DNA of 64,000 nt from assembly GCF_910596095.1 (NCBI RefSeq), contig NC_056550.1, forward strand, positions 6,844,501-6,908,500, written 5' to 3'. The notes below the pieces were generated by a model. It was not told the DNA's origin and did not search any database. It saw nothing but the letters and a program-made list of their open reading frames with translations. Below, one piece after another: positions 1 to 23,600 of this stretch (its first letter is position 1; every line of letters starts with the position of its first letter). This DNA comes from Thunnus maccoyii. Its lineage: Eukaryota; Chordata; Actinopteri; Scombriformes; Scombridae. The position numbers were made by a program, and so were the translations under genes.

Positions 1-243
1 GTAATTCAGCTCTTGACAGTCTTAAATCTGTGTACAAATAGTTGGAATGTCATAAGAATAAATACAATCTGCAGGTGCATTTGACTAAAATGTAAAATCC
101 ATGTTTGTCTCTTGATCTAGTTTCAAGTGATCAAGTTTCTAAACCTTCCTCACATTCAGTATGTGATCTTTATCATGTTAAGAACTTCCTAAAACACAAT
201 GACTGAATCATTTTTTTGACATGTCCGTGCATCTGTTCCCCAG

Positions 244-11084
<10,841 letters not shown>

Positions 11085-11735
11085 AGTGAACCACTCCTGA
11101 TTGGACCAATGGCCCACTGAGCTACTTGACTGGAATTTATATATTTTACTTAGATACAGCAGGGAGACAGTCAGTGGAGAAGGCCTAGTTTTACCTAGAT
11201 GAGCTGATTTTTAGTGAGACAATTGTATTCTCATTAAAGTATACCAATAAAATTAAAAAAAAAAAAAACCTAAATATGAAAGCTATGAACCATCCACTTC
11301 CATATTTAAACCAGTTTTACCATGAATAATAGTGTGTCTTTGCCTTTTTTGTTTTCTCCTGTAAGTGGAAAATTGACAGAGCCTGAATTATAGACTGATC
11401 ATGGGCCATAAAGACAGCTAACTGTTTTTTTAAATGGTATTAATTTTGTCGTCTTTTACGTTGAGACAAAGCGTACATGTGAACCAGGAGTCACTGCGTT
11501 CCCTGAATTCCCCTTTTTGAATGCATGTCGTGCGTGTCTGTGGAAATGCACCTGGATGTGTCTTCGCTATTATCTCTATGTTTAATTTAAGACTACAAAC
11601 GGGATCACGGTACATCCCACCCTGCAGCCCCTCCTTCTCAGGTTGTGTATGTAAAGGGGGAGGGAGTGATAGGACCATTTCCTCGTGTCGGTGTCACTGG
11701 ATTCCAAAAAGTACAATAAAGGCATCTCATAATTA
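11085..11735 (+). other. smarca4: smarca4 3'UTR with two candidate poly(A) signals
   Basis: Sequence after the stop shows no further exon. AATAAA occurs at 11246-11251, followed closely by a genomic A-run at about 11255-11268. A second AATAAA lies at 11715-11720, followed by a TG/T-rich stretch. Either could end the transcript; the second has the better downstream element. Confidence 0.6.
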
Positions 11736-11770
11736 ATCTGTTGTCTTCACTATTTTTCTTTTCTTTTTCT

Positions 11771-11795
11771 TTTTTTTTTTTTTTTTTTTTTTTTT
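11771..11795. repeat. Poly-T run
   Basis: A run of T after the smarca4 3' end. It is probably the remnant of a retroposed poly(A) tail or simple expansion. Confidence 0.7.
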
Positions 11796-12385
11796 GGTCT
11801 TTATTAGTTAATAACTACATTCATCACATCTGAACACTAGGTGGCCTACTGGCAACAGGTAGCAGCATACTTCAGGCTTGGTTATATCTTCTACTATGTT
11901 TTTCTCAGCTGCTATTGTGGTATTTTAGGTGCAACACAGTTCCTAGTAAAGTTTTTCAGCTTTCAAATTTTCACTTTAGCTCCTGGTCTTTGCTGTGTTT
12001 TTCGGTTTTGACCCCAATCATTTTCAAATCAGATGTATCCCTACAGCAACATCAGATACACGGAAGCATAAACTGAACCCCTTCATCAACACCACCGGAC
12101 ATCTTCCAAATGTGTTCGTTTAAACTGACTAAGCTCAATGCCATTTAATGCTATGGTATTAAAGGACAGGTTCACAATTTTTCAAGTCTGTCTTAAAACA
12201 ATTGTCAGGTGCCCATATGAACAGTGAAAGAGGTTTTCCTTGCTGTAATAATTCCTCCTGTTCATACTGGTTATTAAAAGATTCCCTTCAAATGTGCTTG
12301 ATGTAAGTGACAGGGGCCAAAGTCCACAGTGTGTCCACACAGTCATTTTGAGCAAAAATGCATTTAAAGGTTGATCTGAAGCTTA
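11796..12385. other. Intergenic spacer, no gene seen
   Basis: AT-rich sequence between smarca4 and a Tc1-like element, with no sustained reading frame or recognised repeat. Confidence 0.5.
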
Positions 12386-13480
<1,095 letters not shown>

Positions 13481-16400
13481 GGTATTAACAGCTGATTCAA
13501 TGCGTGGATAATTCCTGTTTTTTAAATTAGCTGAGCTACTTCACAGTCTCACCATGTACCCCTGGAAACTGCCAGAGTACCTCTGGGGTGCTTTTTTTTA
13601 ATCTGTGATCTTCTGATCTTAGTTTTCCAACACTCTCCTCAGAAGTTAATGGTTGACCCTGACACACTCACATCCTCCTTTCCCTCACGTGATTTTATTA
13701 GCATGTAGGAGCACATACCACGACACCTGAACAAACATGGGGGGGGGGGGGTATCATGTATTCGAATCTGCTATGTGGGTGATTCTCATGCCTCAGCTGA
13801 GTTTTTGGATGAACAGTCCCCCCGGCATGATTCTCCCTGTCGACCCGTTTTCCTGTGTCAGTGTGTGTTTATACAGTTGTGGTTGTGATTATTTCAGGAT
13901 TAATTGGCAGTTTTCCCTCGAAGTATTCTCCATTTAGATCTATTTGTGCAACTTGCCTAAAAGATTAGACATGAGCCTTGTGGGTTACAGGATATACAGT
14001 ATTAGGAAGCTGGAATGTTTTTGCTGCTGAGTTTCACATTGAAACTTTACCTTGCAGCTCTCAGTGTGGAATAAATCTGTCTTGTCCTTCACAAAATTAT
14101 GGAAACTAACAAGGACAAGAGGCTTTCTCACTTGACAAAACTCAACAATTCCCTCCACCGCTGTAGGCTTTTATTGTTCCATCCCCTTTTCAACACAGTG
14201 TCAGTCTTATCCTCTTTTCAAGGGCCAATGTGATGACACCAAATGTAACTTATCCCAAGAAGTAGGTTATTCACAGAGCTGCACTGCCTGTCCACAAGCC
14301 ACAATGACAACCAGGCCATCCAGAAGTGTAGCACTGTGCTGGCAGGTAGCATTTTCAGTGGATGATTGCTAGCCAAACGCACACACGCAAGTTCGTGTCT
14401 GAAACATTTAATGTCGAAACCAGAAAATTTTCTTTCTCCTCAGATTGCTCCTGCATACAAGCATGACTCACACAACGGAGCCCCCCGCCTTCCCACCCAC
14501 CCACCTGTGTTTGAGGAGCAGAAGCCAAAAACGTGCTTAACTGTTTCTGGGAGAACCTGATTTAACCTTCAGCTGTGAGGACACTGTTTGTTTTGAGCAG
14601 AAGCAGTGAATGTGACTGAGATGTGGCTGAAAGCATACTGGAAGAACTAGAAATTGTTTACAGAGGCTGGGGTGAGGAGGTGGAGATATGTGCATAATGA
14701 GAGTAAGAAAGCATATCAGTTGTTTTAGAGGGGTGTGTTCTGCTCTCTGGTTCCTCTGGTGAATAAAAAACAGTGACTCTTCTTTATGCTTGGGGCAGTA
14801 TTAATGCTTTTTTCTCTCAACTGATACTTCAGGAATGTCTCTCCCTCTGCAGTGTCAATCATAACAGGCTGAAAGAGAGGATAGGGGGGTTGGTGTGTGT
14901 CTCAGTGTGTGTGTGTGTGTGTGTTTTGGGACAGGAGCCCACACAGTAATCACCAAGCGTCTCATGGGGAAGTATTGAAAACTTCACAGCCGGTCACCCA
15001 GAGACCCACTTTTAGCAGAGGCCTAAAAATTCCTTGTCAGTTCTTATTAAATGCACCCCAATGTACAGTGGGGTTAGAGGCGGGTGGGTTCACTCTCTGA
15101 AAAAAGCCAACACTGGAGAGAAAATGTGCCTTGTACATTGCTCTGGTTTTAAGTAGTTTGATCTTCAGAATATTTTAAACATAGTGTTTGTTTCTTCCTT
15201 TCATTCTCCTCCAGGTCTGTTCAGTTTTTCTGTGCCTTTTTTTTCTTGCTGGCAACAGTGTGACAACTTTGGCCTTCATTTCCATCTGCAGCCTCTGTGA
15301 TGCAGATCTTCAACACTGAGGTGAAGGAGATAACTGCAGTCCTGTAATTATTGACTGGATGACAGACACAGACCCAGTGTTTTGTGTTCGCCGTGAGGAT
15401 TTCTCACGTGGTCAGTTCCACTACTTCTGTGGCTTTGTTTATGCATCTCATATGTTTCTTTGAAATAGCAATTGTTTGTGCACATTTATCAGCGTTGGAG
15501 TAACACTGAAGGTCAGTCAGTCATGATAAAATGGACTTTGTCAATAAAGGCTATCCGGGGTGAGTGGTGGGGAGCAGGGGGATGCCATGTTATCTGCATG
15601 TATAACCTTTTCTGTGATATTGACAGGGTCAATGCATTTACTTACTATGACCAACCTGATATTTCCCTTGAAGAGCTTTAGCTCCTTCTTTCTTTTAAAC
15701 CAATACCAGTGTTTCATTACCTACCATGTGACACATCTGGACTATTTAACTCTTTTCAGTTACAAAATATCTCTGAGGTATATTCTTGAACTATATGGTC
15801 TTTCTGCTTGGTTCAAGGTTGTTGTTTTTACATTTTATCTCTTTAGATGTACTTTATCTCTGCACCTCCTCTGATGTAAATCTCTTTGTAAACTATGCTA
15901 TAGACCTCTAACAGTTTCAGACTTTGAACCTGGAATCACATGCTGATATATTTTTTATGAGAGGTGGCAACCCTCAGTTCAGGAAATGGAGATACGAAGA
16001 TAAAAGCTGGAGTGATATGACCTATTTATTAGTTTTTTAACAGAGGGTTTTATCACTGGTCAATTAGCTAATTGTGTACTCCTTACCAGTTTGATCAAAG
16101 AAATCTAATGAAATGAATGTTACATGTAACAAAGTCAGTAAATCTATTGATGCAGTTATACCAGCACCATATGAAATTACCACTTAATATGTATGTGTGT
16201 GTGTTGACCGGGTCATTTTGTCATATTCAAGTATGGACATCTGCCAGTAAAGTAAAGGCTCACTGCCAATCTTACAGATTTATTTCGTGCATAGTCATGG
16301 CTGCTGTGTGTGCAGGACACATTTTGGACTTCAAACCATCTGACCAGGGACGGTTTATTTACTTGGATAAAATGTTGACATCCCCAGTTTGATTTTGTAA

Positions 16401-16740
16401 CAATATTCAGCATGAGTTAAGGTTAAGCTAAGAGAATCAGAGCTATCATTAGAAGAGAAAAGGTGGGAATGAGTCTAGGGTCCCACAACCAAATGGGACT
16501 CATACCACTAGTATTAAATTTATAATAGCAGGGGTCTCAGGGCAGTGTTCCCCTCAACTCCTAGCCACACCCCTGTTAAACATGTACTGTTGCAAGGTTA
16601 GAGTCAGCCTCCAGGCAATGAAACTAATGTATCCAAATACTATATGGGCATGTGCGCCTGTCTCTCCTTCATCTCTCTGAAAGGGTTAAACTCATAGTCA
16701 AAACCATCTCCATATAGAGCTCCGCCCCCCGATTGTTGAG
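13481..16740. other. Intergenic spacer upstream of ldlr
   Basis: No gene can be supported. It contains a G-run (13739-13750) and a short (GT)n at about 14905-14923, plus AT-rich unique sequence. Distal ldlr regulatory elements may be here but none can be recognised. Confidence 0.5.
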
Positions 16741-16756
16741 GCTGTGTGCCTCAAAA

Positions 16757-16790
16757 ATCACACCACTCCAAATCCCGCCTACCCCTCCTG
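16757..16790 (+). promoter_or_regulatory. ldlr sterol regulatory element plus Sp1-like repeat
   Basis: ATCACACCAC at 16757-16766 differs by one base from the human LDLR SRE-1 (ATCACCCCAC), the SREBP site. It is preceded by AAA, as in human, and followed by AAATCCCGCCTACCCC, which corresponds to the human Sp1-binding repeat 3. The element lies about 300 bp upstream of the ldlr start codon. In mammals these elements raise LDLR transcription when cell sterols are low. Confidence 0.8.
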
Positions 16791-16820
16791 GGCCCCTGCG
16801 GGCCCCACCCACCCATGGAC

Positions 16821-16832
16821 CACATTGAAATG
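16821..16832 (+). promoter_or_regulatory. ldlr TATA-like core promoter block
   Basis: CACATTGAAATG matches, base for base, the block downstream of the Sp1 repeats in the human LDLR promoter (recalled, not searched), where the TTGAAAT region acts as a TATA-like element. Transcription is therefore predicted to begin at about 16845-16865, giving a 5'UTR of about 210 nt. Confidence 0.7.
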
Positions 16833-16887
16833 GGTCTGATGTTGTTGCCAAACATTACAGTGTGCGGAGCATCCTTCCGCAGATCTT

Positions 16888-16920
16888 CCAGCAGCAGCAG
16901 CAGCAGCAGCAGCACCAGCA
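16888..16920 (+). repeat. (CAG)n tract in predicted ldlr 5'UTR
   Basis: Trinucleotide CAG/AGC run between the core promoter and the start codon. It is non-coding if the start at 17074 (or 17047) is right. Confidence 0.8.
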
Positions 16921-17073
16921 TCTCAGCTCAGAGCGCAAGTAAGGAGGCAACACGAGGCTTTACTACAACCTTTGCAGGGAAAGTGCCAAACAGCAGTCAC
17001 ATTCACTGACACTGTTGTAATAAGCCACATCAGAGTCTGCAATTAGATGTATCTTCCAGTGCGGCTGGAAAAC

Positions 17074-17630
17074 ATGGGACGGCCGTGTTACGCGTCACTG
17101 GTGTTTCTCATCTGCTCCCTTGTTCAGACAAGTAAGTTCAAATTTCCTGCATTACATCCTGAGATATTAATTAATTAGCTCTATTTTTGATTCAAGAAAA
17201 TATAAAACTGTGTTGTGCTTCAATTTTACGTTGTTTCATAAAGTATATATATACAAAAAACAATATAAATATGATTTTGGCCAACTATTCAGTGTGTATG
17301 GGTTTAAATTGCCCACTCCTCTGACAGCACCGGATGCAAGGTGATGGGGGGAGGGCGCAATTATTCGCAGAATGTAGGTCAAATCTCTATCCCACTCTCT
17401 CTTTCTCTCACAATGTATATTCGGGACAAAAAAAAAAGGTTTGACGTCGACTCAACATCACACTTTTCCATAATTCAACCGGCATTAGCCTCAATCTATC
17501 AGTCATCAAACGGTAGAAGCTTTAGTTGTGCTTTTCATCACTATTATTCTTGCCTGTATGTTTTGCGCTTTTAATTTACTGGCGCTCAGCTCGCAGCAGG
17601 TTCTGCAGCCAATGAGGTTTCAGGAGTGTG

Positions 17631-17697
<67 letters not shown>

Positions 17698-20600
17698 GAT
17701 GTCAAGCGGGGTTTCTGAAAGCCGGTTTTTGAAGCTGTTGCCATTCATAATGTGGGAATGGGCGCCACTTGCATTTTCACTGTGGAGAATCCATCATGGG
17801 AGAATTTAGATGAATCAGATTTTTGTAATCAGTATTGCAGGTGCACTTATTCTCACTCACATGCCACAGTATGATTCCTACATGATGCAACACCGAGCCT
17901 GTTTGCAGGAAGCTTTTTTCCTTTTACCTTAAACGCCCCCATTCTCTGGAAATGAATGGTGTCCCTCCAATACAAACAGACATTGTCTTGAGACAGCATT
18001 CCTCAGTTTTGGGTCACACACTCAGACGTGAAGTCACTCATTGTCAGACCTGTTCCCCAGTACGTTAGTTCTGGGAAAAGGTGTATGATGAAACATGTTG
18101 GAACTGGCCATCACCAGTCAAAGATATGTGTCGTAATGCAACTTTATCTGTCCCCCATGTTGTGAAATGTTGTGAATATCCGTTGTTGTCTCTCACTCAT
18201 GTTAGGACAAAGAATCTTTATTTTTGTCACGTTGAGGAGACAAGAAAGAAAATGCATTTATGTCCTTTTCCAAGTCAGAGTGACACCTAATAGAGATATG
18301 ATTCTAAAATTAAAATAGAGTATGAACAGTTTCCTCTTTCTGCTTACCTCATGGTCGATCAATTAAACACACCAGACGTCAGAGAATTGGCAACAAACAT
18401 AAGCACATTTGTAATTTTCCCAACACTGGTTTGTACACAATCAATAGCCCAGGCATTCGGTTCAGTTTGTATTTCAAGGTCTGAACTTTAAGCCCATTAA
18501 GTAAATAGCCAGCATGAACTTGGGTTTGGGTTACGTGCCATCGGTTTCAGGTAATTAGATGATGTTGGTCTCCACTTTCTCTCTCATACACTTAGGGAAA
18601 AGGAAAGTTTGAAATCTATCTTAAAGTTAATATATTCATTTTCTTTTGTATTACCCACAAGGAAATCCCTTTCATAAAACCAGATTTGTCATCATAAAAC
18701 TTACTATCTTTATGGCAAGACTGCCCCCGCAAAAGGGCAATACCACAAAGCCTTTCACATGGAGTCATAAAGAAATGATTGACTTAGCGTTCAGTTGTAG
18801 ACTTACTTTACAGCTTTAAAACAGAAGTAACTGTTTGCAATTAGAGTCATATAAATTATTACAACAGTGACAGAAAAACATTTCTGCAACTTGCAGCAGC
18901 TTGAGGAAATAAAGCCACTCCTTGTTAAACTACTGTTTAACCATCAACCATGACCAATGGCAACAGATGTTTAACTTCACCCAGAAGCTTTTATGATTTA
19001 CTGTACTGTAAGACATTCATAACAATAAATAATGTATTTTAACATCCAAATTACTTATACATAAATATTTAATTAGCATTTTTTCTAATTGGTAAAAAGC
19101 AAATCTTATTGTAGCAATGAGTATGCCAAATGCATAGCTGCTGGTGGCGTTACTGTGGAACGCCTCCCTCTGGCCCTTGTTGGGAACAGGTGGCCATCCA
19201 GGGTTTAGAGCCCCCAGGGCTAGAGGGAGGAATCCCTCATGGCCTCTATCAAGCACCTTTTCATAAAGTGCTGTCTTTCTGATGTACAGTCTAATTGGTT
19301 CTTCCAGTTCAGTGGCTTCATCGGGTCCATTAAAGATGGGGGTTGGGAGAGCGACACTGTGCCCTCAGCAAATGAACTCCTTTCAAATGTGGAGTGTTTG
19401 GGCCATAAACACTGTAAAGTGTGATCTCTATTGTGATTACGAACTTCCTCCTGCTGATAGTGATAAATACAAGCTGAACTGCTTACATAGGTCTATTTGA
19501 CTTGGTGTTAACCATTTATCTGCCCTATTTAAACAAGTAGCAACATGCCAGTGTGTGTTTGGTCATGTGTGTGTTGTAGCAGAATATATACCTCAAAGCC
19601 ACGTGCTCCTCTGGCAGCAAATTTATCACCATCTGTGCTGAACACATACTGTGGCCCCAACAACACAGCTGTAATGGAACCCAACATTTTTAACAAAACA
19701 CAGACTATCAAGTGAGCTAAGACCAACTTTCTTTGGATTACTGGTGTTTTGTGAAGTGAGGCAATGTTGTATCTGCTCTGAAAAAAATAAAGTCTGTATG
19801 TTTGTGGACCAAAAATATTTTTTTTGTATGGCTCTATGGATGGTAGTGTCAATCTGTTGGTCTGTAGGTTGGTCCACCACTTTGTCATCGACTGAAATAT
19901 CTCAACAAGTATTGAATGGATTCCCAGGAAATTCTGTACAGACATTCACATTCTCCAGAGGATTAATTGACTTTGCTGACCCCTTGACTTTTCCACCACC
20001 CACCAACAGGTTTGCTGGATTGGCACAAAATTTTTGTACAGATGTTCATGGTTCCAAATGATGATGTGTACTGACTTTGGTGATCCCGACTCCCTGTCGT
20101 GCCAACATGAGACCGACAGTATATGTTTGAGTGAAATGTCTCAACAACTACTGTGTGGATTGGTAAACACACTCATGTCCCTGTTGGGGTGTATTGAGAT
20201 AACTTGCGCCATAATTTCACTTTATCTAACATTTTGGTTTATGACCTACAAAACTGATGATATTCCCATTAGCCTCAGCTACACTGTATTTAGTGCTAGT
20301 TAGCAAATGTTAGCATGCTAACATGCTAAACTAAGACAGTGGTTCTCAAAGTGGGGTTCAGGGACCCCCAGATGTCCCTGAGGGGGTTCCAAGGGATCCC
20401 TAGCAAAAAGGGGAATAATTTATTTTCACTATAATTCTATCCATAAGTAACACAATGACAGAATGTATGACTATTTTGGTTTCTATTTGGTTTTGGGTTT
20501 CATACACTTTCTGCAATTAAACATCTAATCAAATGGGGGACTGTGGTCTAATTTATGTCAGTTTAGGGGTCCTTGACATGAAAACGTTTGAGAATCACTT

Positions 20601-23600
20601 AAGAACTAAAATGATCAGCATGGTAAAGATTATACCTGTTAAACATCAGCATGTTGCCATGTTTACATTAGCATTTAGCCCAAAGAACCACTGTGCCTAA
20701 GTATAGCCTTGCAGAGCTGCCGAGCTGTAGACTCTTGTTTAATAGTGGTCTGTAGAATTATTATTCTGTGACTTCTCTTCTTTTCATTTGCTGCCATGTC
20801 TGTGTTTATGGGGAGTCTTCTTGTAATGGCCCTTGATAGATGATAACTAAAACAACGGCCCTTTTAGCTGAACTGTGTGTTTATATCTGTCTGTCGTAGA
20901 TGCATTGACAACATGTGGAACCACGCAGTTCCAGTGTGGGAACGGGAGATGCATCACGGTCAGATGGGTGTGTGATGGCACAGATGACTGCGGAGATGGC
21001 ACAGATGAACTTCCTGGTACTTGCTGTGAGTATCACATGTTTTAACATGAGGATTGACTTGTTATTGCTTTGCATACATACTTGTAGATCCCACAATACC
21101 TCAGTCTGATGATTATAGAGTTTCAGTCATTGTTTTTGTGTATTTCACTTCCAGTGGCTAAAACGTGCAGACCGACAGAGTTCAGTTGTTCGGACCGCCT
21201 TAACCATTGTATACCGAGCAGTTGGCGCTGTGATGGAAAAGCTGACTGTGAGAATGGAGCTGATGAAGAGAGCTGTGGTGAGTTGACATGCAGTGTTGGA
21301 GTTACCTTCAGGCTGCAAGAAGCCACACATCTGTCATACCTCAATCATATGTTATTCTCAGATTTTAAATGGACTGCATTTACATATACGGACTGCCTTT
21401 CAATAGTGCCTTTCTAGTCTTATCAACCACTCAAAGTGCTTCACAACACATGTCAACATTCACCCATTCATACACTGATGGCAGAGGCTGCCATACAAGT
21501 TACCAACCTGCTTATCAGGAGTGATACAATGTTTCTATATATTAATTTACCCACTTGCACACCAATGGCACATCAGGATTCGGGGTTCAGTATCTTGCCC
21601 AAGAACACTTTGACATGCGGCCTGGAGGAGCCACGGTTCGAACCACAAACCTTCTGATAAGTGGACAACTTGCTCTACCTCCTGAGCTACCGCTGCCCCA
21701 GTGCTCAGTGCTTCCTTTTCTCATTTGCATCCCCTTCCTTGCTCTAATGTTTTCCTGGTGTTTCATTGCTCTGATCTCCCTGTCACATCTTCTCTCTCTT
21801 AGCGCCCAAGCAGTGCACAGACACAGAGTTCCACTGCAGGAATGGCCAATGCGTGTCAAGCTCATTCGTGTGCGATGATGAGGCAGACTGTGATGACGGC
21901 AGTGATGAGGCCTCTTGCCCACCTGTTACCTGCAACTCTGCGTCCTTCCAGTGCAACAACACTGTTTGCGTTCCTCGCCTGTGGTCCTGCGACGGTGACG
22001 CCGACTGCCCTGACGGCTCGGACGAGTGGCCCCAGAACTGTGGTTCAACGGGACATGCCTCTTCTACCACCCACCGCTGCTCAGCCCTGGAGTTCCGCTG
22101 TGGCAGCGGAGAGTGCATCCATAGCAGCTGGAAGTGTGACGGAGGAGCCGACTGCCTCGATCGATCAGACGAAGCTGACTGTGGTGAGTGTGACTGCAAA
22201 ATTCTTCTTGCCCTGTTGGTTACATGCATGGCATCTTTTTCAAAGCCTGGTTTCAAGCTATCAACTCTTGGATTCATTCCAAATTTCTGCTTGTTGCATC
22301 CCTCCAGCTCATCCCACCTGCCGCCCTGATGAGTTTGAATGCGGTGATGGCACTTGTATCCATGGAAGCCGCCAGTGCAACCATCAATATGACTGCAGGG
22401 ACATGAGTGATGAAATTGGATGTGTCAATGGTAGGAAGCTCCTCCCTGCCCTTCCTCAGTAAAACCTCCAGTCTGTATCTATAACTGAACCACTGTTGAG
22501 CTTGCTGTTACCTGATCCTTGTCTTTTATTTACATGTCTCACGTGCAGCAACCCACTGTGAGGGCCCCACCAGGTTTAAGTGCCGCAGTGGGGAGTGTAT
22601 TAGCATGGAGAAGGTGTGTGACAAGCGGCGTGATTGCAGGGATTGGTCAGATGAGCCTCTTAGGGAATGTGGTGAGTACAGAGGCCCTCATTCATAACTG
22701 TCTGCTTAATTACTACTTTTCTGTATTTAATGAGGGTGTCTGCAGCTTTAGAATACTGGTTATGTCCTCAGAAAAAAATACTGTAGTGAACCTTTTCTTC
22801 CTCCTTCTGCAGGCTCCAATGAGTGCCTGTACAACAACGGTGGCTGCTCTCATATCTGCAATGACCTTAAGATTGGCTACGAGTGCTTGTGTCCCACTGG
22901 ATACAGCCTGGTTAACGAGAAACGCTGTGAAGGTGCAAAATCCCAAATATGCACAACAGAGCAGTTATAGCCAGAAATGTGCTTTTTTAGGTTTTGTCAC
23001 ACCATCCAGTTGGTTTCATTTGCCTCAAACTGACATGTTGTTGTTTTCTGCTCTTCTTTGAATCAGATATTGATGAGTGTGCCAACCCAGACACCTGCAG
23101 CCAGATCTGCATCAACCAGATAGGCAGTTACAAATGCGAATGTGAGGAGGGTTACCAAGTTGACCCAGCAACTAAAGCCTGCAAGGCCATTGGTAAATAT
23201 CAGCTGTGTTCCTTCCAGAGTGTTTGCTGAGTGTTTATTGATGTTGAATGTATTTATTTGTTATACTTTAGACTTTTGTGAAGATAACGACTTTAACTCT
23301 GTGTCTACTTTGATTTTGTAGGTACAGTAGCCTACCTTTTATTCACCAACTGCCATGAAGTCAGAAAGATGACTTTGGACAAAAGTGAGTACACCAGAGT
23401 TATCCCCCGTCTAAAGAACGTTGTGGCCCTGGACATGAACATGGCCACCAAAGAGATATACTGGTCAGACATCTCCAAAAAGAAGATCTACAGGTGAGCA
23501 AGGTGTCCAGAGTAACAATCAGAATGAAACTAGTCTTTTTGCTTCATTTACTTGATGCCAGTTTTTCACTTTCAATCCAGAGCTCAGATGGACACGGCAG

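Larger units (their letters stand above)
17132..20899 (+). other. ldlr: ldlr intron 1
   Basis: 3.77-kb intron holding a (GT)n microsatellite (17636-17694), unclassified sequence to about 19800, and a long teleost interspersed repeat with a nested hAT-like insertion (19805-20745). No internal exon was recognised. Confidence 0.75.

Noticed and set aside
19529-19945. 138-aa minus-strand frame in ldlr intron 1
   Set aside because: No family recognised, overlaps an interspersed repeat, and has no splice or promoter support.
21640-21700. tRNA gene on the minus strand
   Set aside because: A and B boxes are present but cloverleaf stems do not close and the sequence continues into a SINE body.
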